64,000 nt of DNA from Bdellovibrio bacteriovorus (GCF_001592755.1 NZ_LUKF01000003.1:124001-188000); one strand, 5' to 3'; counted from the stretch's first letter, positions 1 to 7,610 are shown. Notes: generated by a model from the sequence alone, not told the origin. Numbers and translations are program-made.

Positions 1-1
1 T

Positions 2-211
2 AGAAACGCATCTGTTATTGCAAACCCATCTTTGCAGATCAGTCTTGGGACTGGGACCTTCTTTCAGCAGCCTTCTTCATTCTGGTTTATAGATGAAAAC
101 CCGCCAGCGGGAACAAACAACTATTACCTCGATGCCAACAGAACCGGAAGCGGGAACGCATCGGACCGCTACCGCTTTGATAACTGCGTTCTATACGCAA
201 TGGAGCTTTAG
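2..211 (+). CDS. C-terminal end of a phage virion-like protein (cut by window start)
   Basis: An open frame enters from the left edge and stops at TAG 209-211, giving 69 residues. The residues are rich in Asn, Tyr, Ser, Gly and aromatic amino acids (for example PPAGTNNYYLDANRTGSG), which suits a beta-rich structural or appendage protein. I do not recognise the family. The next gene starts 2 nt after this stop, and its ribosome binding site GGAG (202-205) lies inside this gene's last codons, so the two are translationally packed as in a phage late operon. The real start lies outside the window. Confidence 0.55.
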   Translation, partial: RNASVIANPSLQISLGTGTFFQQPSSFWFIDENPPAGTNNYYLDANRTGSGNASDRYRFDNCVLYAMEL

Positions 212-212
212 A

Positions 213-686
213 ATGAACTCTCAGCAAGTTGACGAACAACGCGGGCGAATGATTCTAAATCACTTTCACAACTATAACGTAAAGCACTTTCCGAACGTAT
301 ATAAGTTGGATTTTGAAACGCTGATTCGCACTATCGAAGCAAAAAAAGGCGCAAGGTTTTTCCTTGAGGGCCTCGGCATGGCTGCAAACGCAATCCCAAT
401 GGATGACGAAGACTGCGAAGACGCAATGATAAAACTTGCGAAACTTTCGCAAGGTCGTATCCCGGAAAACTGGAATACTTTTATCAAAGCACTCAGCGAT
501 CAGGCGCAAGATATTAAATGGGATAATCTTGTGATGACAGTCGGCGGTGAGGTTGCCGAAAAAGTCGCCGACGGTTTTGCGGAGGTTGGCAATGTTACCT
601 TGGACACACTCAAGAGTGTTGGCACAGTGTTGCCGCTTTTTGTGGTGGGCGCATTGGGCTTTTTTATCTTCAATAAGGTGAAGTGA
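213..686 (+). CDS. Phage protein with C-terminal membrane anchor
   Basis: 157 residues from ATG 213. This start is preferred to the upstream in-frame ATG at 93 because GGAG lies 7 nt before it and the upstream stretch is the coding end of the preceding gene in another frame. The first 130 residues are soluble and acidic or helical. The C-terminus is one hydrophobic segment (FVVGALGFFIFNKVK at the end), predicted to be a membrane anchor. No catalytic motif is visible. The stop overlaps the next start (TGATG). It is probably a virion-membrane or lysis-accessory protein; the function is unknown. Confidence 0.6.
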   Translation: MNSQQVDEQRGRMILNHFHNYNVKHFPNVYKLDFETLIRTIEAKKGARFFLEGLGMAANAIPMDDEDCEDAMIKLAKLSQGRIPENWNTFIKALSDQAQDIKWDNLVMTVGGEVAEKVADGFAEVGNVTLDTLKSVGTVLPLFVVGALGFFIFNKVK

Positions 687-1255
687 TGCCCTTTTATTTG
701 TTGGCCGGACTGATCGGCGTGGTTTTTTTAGGTTTTTCGCAGAAAGAGGAGATCAAAACCGTCATGCAAAAAACAAACGGCTCTTGGACAAGGTGGGATG
801 CTGATTTTAAAGCCGCCGCCGCAAAATGGAAGCTTTGGCCGAACGCTTGGAAGGACTTGAAAGCTATCTGCATGAATGAGTCGAGTCTTGGCGAAGCAAA
901 ATCAGTAAAGCACGGCTTGCAATATCCCAACGATATTGAGGCATCAAAGTCCTACGATGGAAAGTCATGGGGAATAATGCAAGTGACCTTAACAACTGCG
1001 CAGTGGCTTGACAGCTCTGCAACGGAGGCGAAACTCAATGACCCAATATATTCCATTGATCTTGCTGCTCGTTATCTTGCTTATCTCCGCAAGCTTTTTC
1101 CCGGTGAGTTGGCCACTGATATTCAGTGGATTATTAAGTCGTATAATCAAGGGCCGGGAAACTCCCAAAAAGAACGTGCCGGAACGTCCAAGGGATATGC
1201 TGGAGAGTATTGGGCAAGATTTCAGCGAAACCGACAACGTGTCGAGGAGGGATAA
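686..1255 (+). CDS. Membrane-anchored lytic transglycosylase (SLT/lysozyme-like fold), phage type
   Basis: 189 residues from ATG 686; a GTG at 683 is also possible. The N-terminus is one hydrophobic segment (YLLAGLIGVVFLGF) that could act as a signal-anchor. The rest has the SLT landmarks: a catalytic-type Glu in CMNESSLGE (about residue 65), then SWGIMQVT, an AARYLAYL helix and KSYNQGPG. The expected activity is cleavage of peptidoglycan MurNAc-GlcNAc bonds, either for host lysis or as a virion-associated entry enzyme. It overlaps its upstream neighbour by 1 nt and hosts a nested membrane ORF in its 3' part (from 1038). Confident on the fold, less so on lysis versus entry. Confidence 0.8.
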   Translation: MPFYLLAGLIGVVFLGFSQKEEIKTVMQKTNGSWTRWDADFKAAAAKWKLWPNAWKDLKAICMNESSLGEAKSVKHGLQYPNDIEASKSYDGKSWGIMQVTLTTAQWLDSSATEAKLNDPIYSIDLAARYLAYLRKLFPGELATDIQWIIKSYNQGPGNSQKERAGTSKGYAGEYWARFQRNRQRVEEG

Positions 1256-1394
1256 GATGTTCAAAAAAATAAAACTGAAAGTTGTGGGCATGATAATCGC
1301 AATCGCTCTTGCAGCGGCAGCGGGTTATCTTGGCGTGAGTGAACAAGACTTGCGAGACGCAGCTCTTGGAACGGCACCTATTGAGGCAGAATAA
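1038..1394 (+). CDS. Possible nested membrane protein overlapping the transglycosylase gene
   Basis: An ATG at 1038, inside the transglycosylase gene but in another frame, is preceded by GGAGG (1024-1028) with 9 nt spacing. It opens 118 residues beginning with a very hydrophobic stretch (IPLILLLVILLISASFF), then a charged middle. It continues without a stop into the frame of the 45-residue gene that starts at 1257, so the two products would share a C-terminus. Nested lysis genes (holins, outer spanins) are common in phages. The ribosome binding site could be a coincidence of the host gene's codons, so this is a low-confidence call. Confidence 0.3.
   Translation: MTQYIPLILLLVILLISASFFPVSWPLIFSGLLSRIIKGRETPKKNVPERPRDMLESIGQDFSETDNVSRRDKMFKKIKLKVVGMIIAIALAAAAGYLGVSEQDLRDAALGTAPIEAE
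1257..1394 (+). CDS. Small single-TM phage protein
   Basis: 45 residues from ATG 1257 with a strong ribosome binding site (GAGGAGGG, 1244-1251). It begins right after the transglycosylase stop at 1255. The order is a basic N-terminus (MFKKIKLKVV), one transmembrane helix rich in Ala and Ile, then an acidic tail. Size and shape fit a holin-like or virion-membrane peptide. No family is recognised. The next gene starts on the last base of this stop codon. Confidence 0.5.
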   Translation: MFKKIKLKVVGMIIAIALAAAAGYLGVSEQDLRDAALGTAPIEAE

Positions 1395-1612
1395 TGGAAG
1401 AGATAAGAGCGGTCATCGGCGATCAAAATATGCAAAATGCTTTTTGGCTTGTGGTGGGCTCTTTGGTTCTTTCAAACGCGGGACTTATCGCAAGCGGCGT
1501 GGTCTCGCACTTTCGCAAGATTCGCAAAATGCGAAGGGATATTGACACAGCTTGGGTTGAAATTCGTTTACTAAAAAAGGCTTTGGCCGACAAAGAAGGA
1601 GAAGAAAAATGA
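1394..1612 (+). CDS. Small membrane protein with cytoplasmic coiled coil (holin-like)
   Basis: 72 residues. There is one transmembrane segment (residues about 16-36, AFWLVVGSLVLSNAGLIASGVV), then a basic linker (HFRKIRKMRRD) and a short amphipathic helix with charged heptads up to the C-terminus. This layout matches single-TM holins and phage membrane accessory proteins, but nothing proves the role. It overlaps the previous stop by 1 nt and the next gene by 4 nt, so it is part of the same operon. Confidence 0.55.
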   Translation: MEEIRAVIGDQNMQNAFWLVVGSLVLSNAGLIASGVVSHFRKIRKMRRDIDTAWVEIRLLKKALADKEGEEK

Positions 1613-2040
1613 AGTCTTGGATTGTTCACTATAAAAATAAGTTTCCGGGTTGCACAGTAAACGCGACAGAAAACTCTCTTGATGTTTTCGGCGCGGACGG
1701 CTCGCACCTTGTGAGTCTCGTCAAAAACGGCGCGGGCCAGTGGGTTGACCGCTCTGAAGAGATGGGTTGCGCAAAAAAGCACTGCACAGCTCCTATTCCA
1801 CGCGATGCGCGAGTCCACAAACTTTGCAAAGTAACGGGGAATATCATTCCCGATGAAGAAGCGGGCGAACGCGTGAAAGCTCGTCGTGCAGTGATGAACT
1901 CTGCGGGTGAGGTTCGCACTATTGCTGAAATGCAAGCACAGGGGCACGAGTTCGATGCGAAGGGTGGGTTGATCAAAAAGACTCAGACTCCGCAAGTATC
2001 GGCGCCACAAACGCCACAGACACCGCAAGTTATCTCTTAA
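1609..2040 (+). CDS. Phage protein of unknown function with Pro/Thr/Gln-rich tail
   Basis: 143 residues starting with an overlap (ATGA) on the preceding gene, ribosome binding site AAGGAGAAG. The N-terminal 40 residues look like a small beta domain. The middle has four Cys/His positions (CAKKHC, KLCKVTG) that could bind a metal. The last 20 residues are a low-complexity PQVSAPQTPQTPQ tail. It is the last gene of the plus-strand phage operon and is followed at once by a strong hairpin. No family is recognised. Confidence 0.55.
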   Translation: MKSWIVHYKNKFPGCTVNATENSLDVFGADGSHLVSLVKNGAGQWVDRSEEMGCAKKHCTAPIPRDARVHKLCKVTGNIIPDEEAGERVKARRAVMNSAGEVRTIAEMQAQGHEFDAKGGLIKKTQTPQVSAPQTPQTPQVIS

Positions 2041-2046
2041 AAAGGC

Positions 2047-2068
2047 AAAGCCCGCGCGAGCGGGCTTT
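2047..2068. terminator. Bidirectional terminator between phage operon and integrase
   Basis: A perfect 9-bp stem, AAAGCCCGC with loop GCGA and GCGGGCTTT, sits between the convergent phage operon (stop at 2040) and the integrase (stop at 2067-2069). It overlaps the integrase stop codon. Confidence 0.75.
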
Positions 2069-2633
2069 AGTATTTGACCTTTAAAATTCTGCGCATCTCT
2101 TTGCGTGAATAAACGTAATCCAAATAGACCATAGTGTTTTTGATACTCCGATGCCCGAGCAAAATCTGCACTAGCTTGATGTCTCTTGTGGATTCGAAAA
2201 CTCGAATTGCAAGCGTGTGTCTGAGGGCATGGAAGCGTTTTTTTACCGGGCGATATAGTCGCCAGATTCTATTTAAGATTGTATAGCAGAAAGGAAAGAT
2301 CCGGTCCTCGGGGCTTTTGCAGGCCTTTTTTGCATAGCTGTAAAGTTCAAAGAAGTACCACGGAGGCAAGGGAATCTCACGGTCATTGGAACCTTTAAGG
2401 CCGTATATCAAAACAGTCTTATGATCGGCGTCGAGGTCTTTCAGGCGCACGGCAAGACCTTCATTTGCACGCGCAGCCGTGAACATGAACAACTTCAAAA
2501 GAATTGCGTAACGAGACTTGCGACGGCGAACATGGGCCCGCAGTTTTCCATATTCCGATGCGGATAAGAATTTTTCCTTTGTGATAGCCCACGGCTTTTG
2601 TTTTCGTGGTGTTTTTTCAGTTTCAACTACCAT
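2067..2633 (-). CDS. Short tyrosine recombinase (integrase catalytic domain)
   Basis: 188 residues from the ATG at 2633; GTG at 2636 is an alternative. All tyrosine-recombinase landmarks are visible: box I Arg in FTAARANEGL (residue about 55), the beta-hairpin Lys in GLKGSNDREIPL, HALRHT (H and R), LLGHRSIKNTMVYLDY with the second His and the nucleophile Tyr. It lacks the usual N-terminal core-binding (SAM-like) domain of phage integrases, which are 300 residues or more, so it is nearly a bare catalytic domain. It lies at the edge of the prophage genes on the opposite strand, 4 nt or so after a small coiled-coil gene that may be co-translated. The likely role is integration and excision of the element. 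Confidence 0.85.
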   Translation of the reverse strand: MVVETEKTPRKQKPWAITKEKFLSASEYGKLRAHVRRRKSRYAILLKLFMFTAARANEGLAVRLKDLDADHKTVLIYGLKGSNDREIPLPPWYFFELYSYAKKACKSPEDRIFPFCYTILNRIWRLYRPVKKRFHALRHTLAIRVFESTRDIKLVQILLGHRSIKNTMVYLDYVYSRKEMRRILKVKY

Positions 2634-2640
2634 CACGGGC

Positions 2641-2853
2641 CTACTTTCCTTTTAGCTCCGCGATAAGGGCGTCTCCTTCTTTGCAAAGCGATCGAAGCTT
2701 TGCGCTTAACGCTTCAAAGGTCGCAGTTTCCTTTTGGCTGTTTTTTTCCATTTGTCTCCGAAGGCGACTCAAGTCCGAAATTTCGATGATGATGTCACTT
2801 AAGCGGGACATTTTGCTTGAATGTTCAAGTGATGCTTTAAGTTTTTCCGGCAT
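2641..2853 (-). CDS. Small helical protein upstream of integrase
   Basis: 70 residues, almost entirely helical or coiled-coil (heptads of Leu and Ile with many Lys and Glu). It ends just before the integrase start on the same strand, so it is likely in one transcript with it. It could be an excisionase-like or partner protein for the domain-poor integrase, but it has no visible helix-turn-helix and the function is unknown. Confidence 0.5.
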   Translation of the reverse strand: MPEKLKASLEHSSKMSRLSDIIIEISDLSRLRRQMEKNSQKETATFEALSAKLRSLCKEGDALIAELKGK

Positions 2854-3126
2854 TTTTCCTCTTTCCGCAGCGCATTTTTATTTGAAAGCGCGACATTTCA
2901 GTCGTGCAATTAAGCTGCGCTCGCAATCCTAAGAGGTAATGTTTCTAAACAAAATAGGGTGTTTTTTCAGGGTTGTTGAAGGTCTTAAAATTGTAAAAAC
3001 TACAAGGCCGAAAACCCCAATGATTACCGACCTCTTGGTGTGTCACTTTGAGGCGGTAATGCAAGGGTACATCGCATGTGTGACTGGTAATTCAAGTCAT
3101 GGTCTTAGCAATCCGAAGTATATCTC
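2854..3126. other. Intergenic region at the element border
   Basis: 273 bases without a convincing gene. It holds an inverted repeat ATTACCG (3023-3029) and CGGTAAT (3054-3060), and a second small one, TTGTA/TACAA, near 2995. Being next to the integrase operon and before the first non-phage gene, it is a plausible place for the attachment site or the integrase promoter. The partner attachment half would lie left of the window. Confidence 0.35.
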
Positions 3127-4485
3127 ATGAATGTTCGGGGACGTAACTCTTCAGAGTTCGTGATGGTCTTGTTTTGCTTTTTGGGGCTTACGGGATGCAT
3201 CGGGAACATAACGGCCAATAGCTGGAAAACAGATTTATCTTCTGTCACTCCACTACCTCTCCCAGCTCCTTCCCTCGTCATTACCGGACCCGCAATTTCT
3301 TCTGGCAGCAGCGCGACCTCTTTCGTGTACACGGTGACCTACACCGATGCGACGACGATCAATCTTACCAATGCAGATATCATTTTAGGCGGAACTGACT
3401 TCGCAGGCTGCAATGCTGTTGTGACAAACGGGACTACGGCGGTTGCTACCGTCACTGTGTCAGGCTGTACGGGCGACGGAACCGCGAATATTTCTATAGC
3501 CGCAAACACAGCGCAAGACGCTGACGGCAACCAAGCACCGGCTTACGGCCCCTCTTCCAACGCCAACGTTAAAAACTCTTTCATCGTTATCTTTAATACA
3601 AATAATACCGAGGGTGGATCATCAGCAAACACGGTTGCCACTTTCCCTTTGGTCGATTGGATCGGCTACGATTTCGAAATTTCTTGGGGTGATTCTTCAA
3701 CTCAAACGGTGAATAGCCCTTCCAGCGCAGGCCGCGTGATCACACACACGTACGGTGCCCCAGGTACTTATGAAGTTAAAATGAAAGGCAGCAATCTTCC
3801 GTGGCTGCAATTCTGTAGCGGCACTGACAAACTAAAAATCGTCGACGTCAAGCAATGGGGCCCCAATGCCTGGTGGAAGATGGAGTTCATGTTCGCAAAC
3901 TGTAAGAACGTGCAGATTTCCGCAACAGACGCCCCAGTCTTAACATCGCTCGCAAGTGGATTCCGCGGACTCTTCCAAGGTGCGACTAATTTCAATAGTG
4001 ACATCAATCACTGGACAACAACAGCCGTCACCGACATGAGGGATATGTTTGCCGGAGCAGCGGCCTTTAACAAGCCTCTTGGCAATTGGGATGTTTCTAA
4101 CGTCACAGATATGAGCGCGATGTTCGGCGGAGCCGTCGCGTTCAACCAGAATATCAGCTCATGGAACACATCCAATGTCACCGACATGGCATTTATGTTT
4201 TTTGAAGCAAGCGCATTCAACAGCCCGCTTGCAAAATCAGGAAGCTCTTGGGACACATCAAAGGTAGTTTCCATGGCAGGAATGTTCGAAGACGCCGATG
4301 CCTTTAACCAAGATATCGGAAATTGGGTTTTCACCGGAAGCATGACGAACATGGATCAAATGTTCTTAAACGCCGATTCGTTCAATCAGAATTTAAGTAC
4401 TTGGGTTCTTCCTGTGGGTGTTAGTCACAACTTATTTGACACTGGAGCTGCAAGTTGGGTTCTTGGAAAGCCAACGTTCCCATAA
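3127..4485 (+). CDS. BspA-like (DUF285 repeat) surface lipoprotein
   Basis: 452 residues. The N-terminus is a lipoprotein signal with lipobox LTGC (Cys about residue 24). Next comes an Ig-like beta domain (residues about 45-145), then a PKD-like domain around 165-225 (SWGDSSTQTV, HTYGAPGTYEV). After that are about five tandem repeats of roughly 25 residues with the DUF285 pattern (FN..I..W..S.VTDM..MF). DUF285 repeats are known from surface proteins of Mycoplasma, lactobacilli and gut bacteria that bind proteins or cells. The product is expected on the outer surface. It stands alone between the phage end and a convergent helicase gene, in what looks like an accessory region. The family call is firm; the ligand is unknown. 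Confidence 0.8.
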   Translation: MNVRGRNSSEFVMVLFCFLGLTGCIGNITANSWKTDLSSVTPLPLPAPSLVITGPAISSGSSATSFVYTVTYTDATTINLTNADIILGGTDFAGCNAVVTNGTTAVATVTVSGCTGDGTANISIAANTAQDADGNQAPAYGPSSNANVKNSFIVIFNTNNTEGGSSANTVATFPLVDWIGYDFEISWGDSSTQTVNSPSSAGRVITHTYGAPGTYEVKMKGSNLPWLQFCSGTDKLKIVDVKQWGPNAWWKMEFMFANCKNVQISATDAPVLTSLASGFRGLFQGATNFNSDINHWTTTAVTDMRDMFAGAAAFNKPLGNWDVSNVTDMSAMFGGAVAFNQNISSWNTSNVTDMAFMFFEASAFNSPLAKSGSSWDTSKVVSMAGMFEDADAFNQDIGNWVFTGSMTNMDQMFLNADSFNQNLSTWVLPVGVSHNLFDTGAASWVLGKPTFP

Positions 4486-4528
4486 CTTCCACCTCTAACT
4501 TTAAACCGCTCAGAACTATTAGATATAG

Positions 4529-6238
4529 TTAAGCCGCCCTTTTGATTTTAGCGCGTCCATAGGTAACCCAGCGCAGGAATTCATTCAGATCTCCTGATTG
4601 CGCGGAAGTAGATCGTGCTAACATTCTTTCATCAAACAGACAGAAGAATCTAGACTTCGCTCTTGTAACAGAAACGTTTAATCGTCGTGGGTCAGAAAGA
4701 AATCGCAAATCTTCTTTCGAGTTTCCGGAACTTCCAAGGGATAGAAATATCGCTTCTCTTTCTTGGCCCTGAAATCTTTCAACAGTATCTACAAGAACCT
4801 GAGACGCTACTGCCACTCCAAATCGACTTTGCAAGGATGCATTTACGACGCCTGCCTGAACTCGATAAGGACAAATGACGCCAACATTTTTGGGGTTTTC
4901 CTTCACCCTTAGCAGTCTTTCAATTTTATCTACAATAAAGTTAGCTTCCTGCTGTGAATACCTATCGGAGGTACTAGGCTTAAATTTCTTAGGTACGACG
5001 AAACCGTCAGATACAAATGCCGTGCTATCAGAAAAATAATCTCGATTTGCAACCGAGACATGGGGAAGTAATTTTCCGCGATAAAACTTTTCCGACGACC
5101 AGCTCTGAATTTCACGTCTCATACGATATTGGGTTTCAAGCATTGGCATGTCTTGAGTCGTGAATAAAGAAAATACGTCATCAAAAGGTAAACGATCATG
5201 GCTCGAAGACAGAACAGGGGGCAGTTGAAACTGATCTCCTACCAATACCAGCCGTTTGGCAGCCCGCTGAATAAAAGGCCAGAAGTAAAGCGGTACTTGT
5301 CCAGCCTCATCAATAACCATCAAATCAAATTTCGGAGCCGTTCTGCTACTGAATGCCAGCTGGTGAAGAGTGCAACCAAACAAATTATTCTCGTTTAAGT
5401 CCTCACTAAAGCCAGGAGCGATGAAATCCTCTTGATCAAGATTTCTTCTATAATGTTCTTTACGAATTTTATCAGAGTTCCCCACTCTCACCCAGTCTTC
5501 AGCGCAACCGTCTTGAACAACTTTTGCTAACAAATTATCAACTGCCGCATGAGTAAATGAGGTAACACAAACTTTCATATTAGAATTCAAAGCCAATGCT
5601 ATGACAGCTCGAAGAAGATGCGTTTTTCCCGTTCCTGGAGGCCCTTGAATAGCACCGCTTAAGTTGTTTTCAATCAAACTATGGACGGCGATCTTTTGAG
5701 AATCGTTAAGATCGTTGTAAAGCTCCTTGAACTTCGGGTTATCAGCCGAGATTTTATATTCACCTGTGTTGAGCAATATAGGAGAGCCAGACCTAGGCAT
5801 CTCTCTGAGTTTTCTTATCAGAATGTGTTTAAAGATGGATGAAGAACTTTTAAAAAGAAAAACCTCTCCAATGTCACCTGCATCTATGAGATGAGCTCCC
5901 GAAATTGTAACTTCAATCTTTCCCGGAGACGGATAGGCAACTGCATCCACTTTCCATCCGTTTGAAAATTTAACCGAAGCATCTGCATTGAATACCTTGG
6001 TTCGAATATCTACTCGGTCCCCAGGCCTGAATCGAGAGTAAAAAGCATCCCCGCAAAGCTTCCAACTTAAAAGCCCACACTTTTCCTTGAAAACTAACGG
6101 CCCCAACGCATCAGCGCTTTCACAAATATGACTCAACGGCGAATCGATCTCGAACCTATGCCTAGCATATTCGGCTCGTTCTTCGGAATGTATCATTCTG
6201 ATAACGGCTTCTAATTCAATTTTAGTAGTAGGCTTCAT
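4529..6238 (-). CDS. Superfamily 1 DNA/RNA helicase, UPF1/Dna2/SMUBP-2 type
   Basis: 569 residues. Walker A GPPGTGKT is at residues 199-206, Walker B is VIDEAGQVPLYFW, motif III is LVLVGDQFQLPP, motif V is VDTVERFQGQE, and motif VI is NVSVTRAKSRFF. This is the complete AAA_11/AAA_12 pair. The first 160 residues form a beta-rich domain like the OB region of UPF1-like helicases, with no nuclease motif that I can see. It is a single-gene unit between a convergent lipoprotein gene and tRNA-Asp. The A+T-rich codon choice looks different from the housekeeping genes nearby and suggests acquisition. It may be DNA repair, RNA processing or a lone defence helicase; the sequence does not decide. Confidence 0.85.
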   Translation of the reverse strand: MKPTTKIELEAVIRMIHSEERAEYARHRFEIDSPLSHICESADALGPLVFKEKCGLLSWKLCGDAFYSRFRPGDRVDIRTKVFNADASVKFSNGWKVDAVAYPSPGKIEVTISGAHLIDAGDIGEVFLFKSSSSIFKHILIRKLREMPRSGSPILLNTGEYKISADNPKFKELYNDLNDSQKIAVHSLIENNLSGAIQGPPGTGKTHLLRAVIALALNSNMKVCVTSFTHAAVDNLLAKVVQDGCAEDWVRVGNSDKIRKEHYRRNLDQEDFIAPGFSEDLNENNLFGCTLHQLAFSSRTAPKFDLMVIDEAGQVPLYFWPFIQRAAKRLVLVGDQFQLPPVLSSSHDRLPFDDVFSLFTTQDMPMLETQYRMRREIQSWSSEKFYRGKLLPHVSVANRDYFSDSTAFVSDGFVVPKKFKPSTSDRYSQQEANFIVDKIERLLRVKENPKNVGVICPYRVQAGVVNASLQSRFGVAVASQVLVDTVERFQGQEREAIFLSLGSSGNSKEDLRFLSDPRRLNVSVTRAKSRFFCLFDERMLARSTSAQSGDLNEFLRWVTYGRAKIKRAA

Positions 6239-6363
6239 CTTGGATAAACATTTCGGAGTTTTTCCAGGAAACTTAACAAAGGTCTATTTATGGAAGGACT
6301 TAGGCTTTCGAAGAACGATGAGTACAGAATAGAACAGATCTGACACTAACGAACCCACAAATA

Positions 6364-6389
6364 AAAAAAGGAAGCTCAAGGCTTCCTTT
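6364..6389 (-). terminator. Terminator of tRNA-Asp
   Basis: On the minus strand, AAAGGAAGC with loop CTTGA and GCTTCCTTT is followed by a T run. It lies about 45 nt downstream of the tRNA 3' end. Confidence 0.7.
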
Positions 6390-6434
6390 CTATTTCCATC
6401 GTTTGTAGGGTCGGCCACTTCTTTTAGATTGAAA

Positions 6435-6511
6435 TGGCGGGGTGGACGGGACTCGAACCCGCGGCCTTCCGCGTGACAGGCGGACGTTATAACCAACTTA
6501 ACTACCACCCC
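6435..6511 (-). tRNA. tRNA-Asp (anticodon GTC)
   Basis: 77 nt with all arms readable on the minus strand: acceptor GGGGTGG/CCACCCC, anticodon stem TCCGC/GCGGA with loop CTGTCAC (anticodon GTC), T arm GCGGG-TTCGAGT-CCCGT, discriminator G and encoded CCA. It marks the right edge of the accessory stretch, and tRNA 3' ends are frequent integration targets. I did not find a duplicated 3' end inside the window. Confidence 0.95.
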
Positions 6512-6740
6512 ACATCGATTTGGAGAACCTTTTATAGCCACAGTGGTCGCGCAATTCAATCAATTTTTTAATAAACGTTTAAAAAGAGCTTAACAAGGGG
6601 TAGCAATGCCCTCTTTTTGAGCATTACCCAGTTTCAGCTCCCCGTCCTTACCGCCCAAACTACGGACTGCAACATCAGGACGGCTTGGAAAACCCCGATT
6701 TCGGGTATACTGTGAGGGCTCTTGTCTAATAGGAGATACC

Positions 6741-7016
6741 ATGAAAAAGGCCCTTATCTTTGCGACCCTTTTGTTGTCCCAAGCCGCTTTGGCTGAAACA
6801 GTGACTTACAACGTGGAAGGCATGCACTGCGGTTCTTGCGCAAAAGCCATCCAAGCTCAAGTTTGCAAAATGGACGGACTGGAAAAGTGCGAAGTGAGCG
6901 TTGGAAAAGTTGTGTTGTCGTCAAAAACCGGTGTGAACATTTCCCAAGATCAAATCCAAGCCGCAATTTCTAAGGCGGGTGAGTACAAAATCACGGGCTC
7001 TTCGAAAGCGAAATAA
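6741..7016 (+). CDS. Secreted heavy-metal-associated (HMA) domain protein
   Basis: 91 residues. A signal peptide (MKKALIFATLLLSQAALA) is followed by one HMA fold with the metal-binding motif GMHCGSC and a second Cys pair further on. The ribosome binding site is TAGGAGA before ATG 6741. HMA domains bind Cu(I) or related metals, and a secreted version suggests a periplasmic metallochaperone or a MerP-like protein. No transporter gene is adjacent, so the partner is unknown. It is a stand-alone gene with its own upstream region. Confidence 0.8.
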   Translation: MKKALIFATLLLSQAALAETVTYNVEGMHCGSCAKAIQAQVCKMDGLEKCEVSVGKVVLSSKTGVNISQDQIQAAISKAGEYKITGSSKAK

Positions 7017-7092
7017 AAACTTCTTAACAGAAGAAAACAAATCTGCATTTAGTCTTGCACGATAAATTGACTGTCTCACCGACGCTCTGTCG

Positions 7093-7121
7093 ATGACGAC
7101 GGCGATGACTTTTGCCATAAT
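7093..7121 (+). promoter_or_regulatory. Sigma70-type promoter giving a likely leaderless transcript
   Basis: The -35 ATGACG (7093-7098), 17-bp spacer and -10 CATAAT (7116-7121) stand 6 nt before the ATG at 7128. No ribosome binding site precedes that ATG. The predicted transcript would start at or next to the start codon. Confidence 0.4.
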
Positions 7122-7127
7122 TATCTT

Positions 7128-7532
7128 ATGGCTACTCTTGATACTCTTGGAAAAAAAGGTCGTCTTCTCATCATCGATGATGAGTCGGAATTACGCGAAG
7201 TTCTGATGGCTCTGCTAGAAGAATCCGTGGGAGAAATCACTCAAGCCGCAAACGGCCTTGAAGGCATTGATCTTTTAAAAACTCATCAATTCGATGCCGT
7301 CCTTTCTGACGAAAAGATGCCCAAGAAATCAGGCCTGGAAGTCCTTAAATGGATGCGCGAAAACAATCTTAAGATCCCATTCATTATTCACACCGGCTAT
7401 GGCCAAAAAGAGATGGTTGTCGAGGCGCAACGCTTAGGCGTATATGCCTTTATCGATAAACCTTGGGATGAGCGTAAGCTGATCCGCACCGTGGAAGAGG
7501 CTCTTCGCTCCGGCATGGAGCAACAGAAGTAG
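7128..7532 (+). CDS. Single-domain response regulator (CheY-like receiver)
   Basis: 134 residues, receiver domain only. The acidic pocket is D17 D18 with phospho-acceptor D61 (LSDEKMP), Thr89 is in HTGYG, and the invariant Lys111 is in DKPWD. The last motif is typical of PatA/RpfG-like receivers. There is no output domain and no kinase next to it (the closest histidine kinase is at 13627), so it is an orphan that probably acts by protein contact. The N-terminal nine residues precede the fold. It has no ribosome binding site and may be translated from a leaderless mRNA. Confidence 0.85.
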   Translation: MATLDTLGKKGRLLIIDDESELREVLMALLEESVGEITQAANGLEGIDLLKTHQFDAVLSDEKMPKKSGLEVLKWMRENNLKIPFIIHTGYGQKEMVVEAQRLGVYAFIDKPWDERKLIRTVEEALRSGMEQQK

Positions 7533-7610
7533 CTAGTTCTTGTTTTAGTTCCCCTCCTCGATCAAAATGGAAGTCTTTCCGGGTCAATGACCCTAGAACA
7601 GGATTTCCTC

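Noticed and set aside
93..212. N-terminal extension of the 213 gene
   Set aside because: This part is the coding end of the preceding gene in another frame; the ribosome binding site supports the ATG at 213.
6284..6559. 91-codon minus-strand frame over tRNA-Asp
   Set aside because: It reads straight through the tRNA gene and its terminator.
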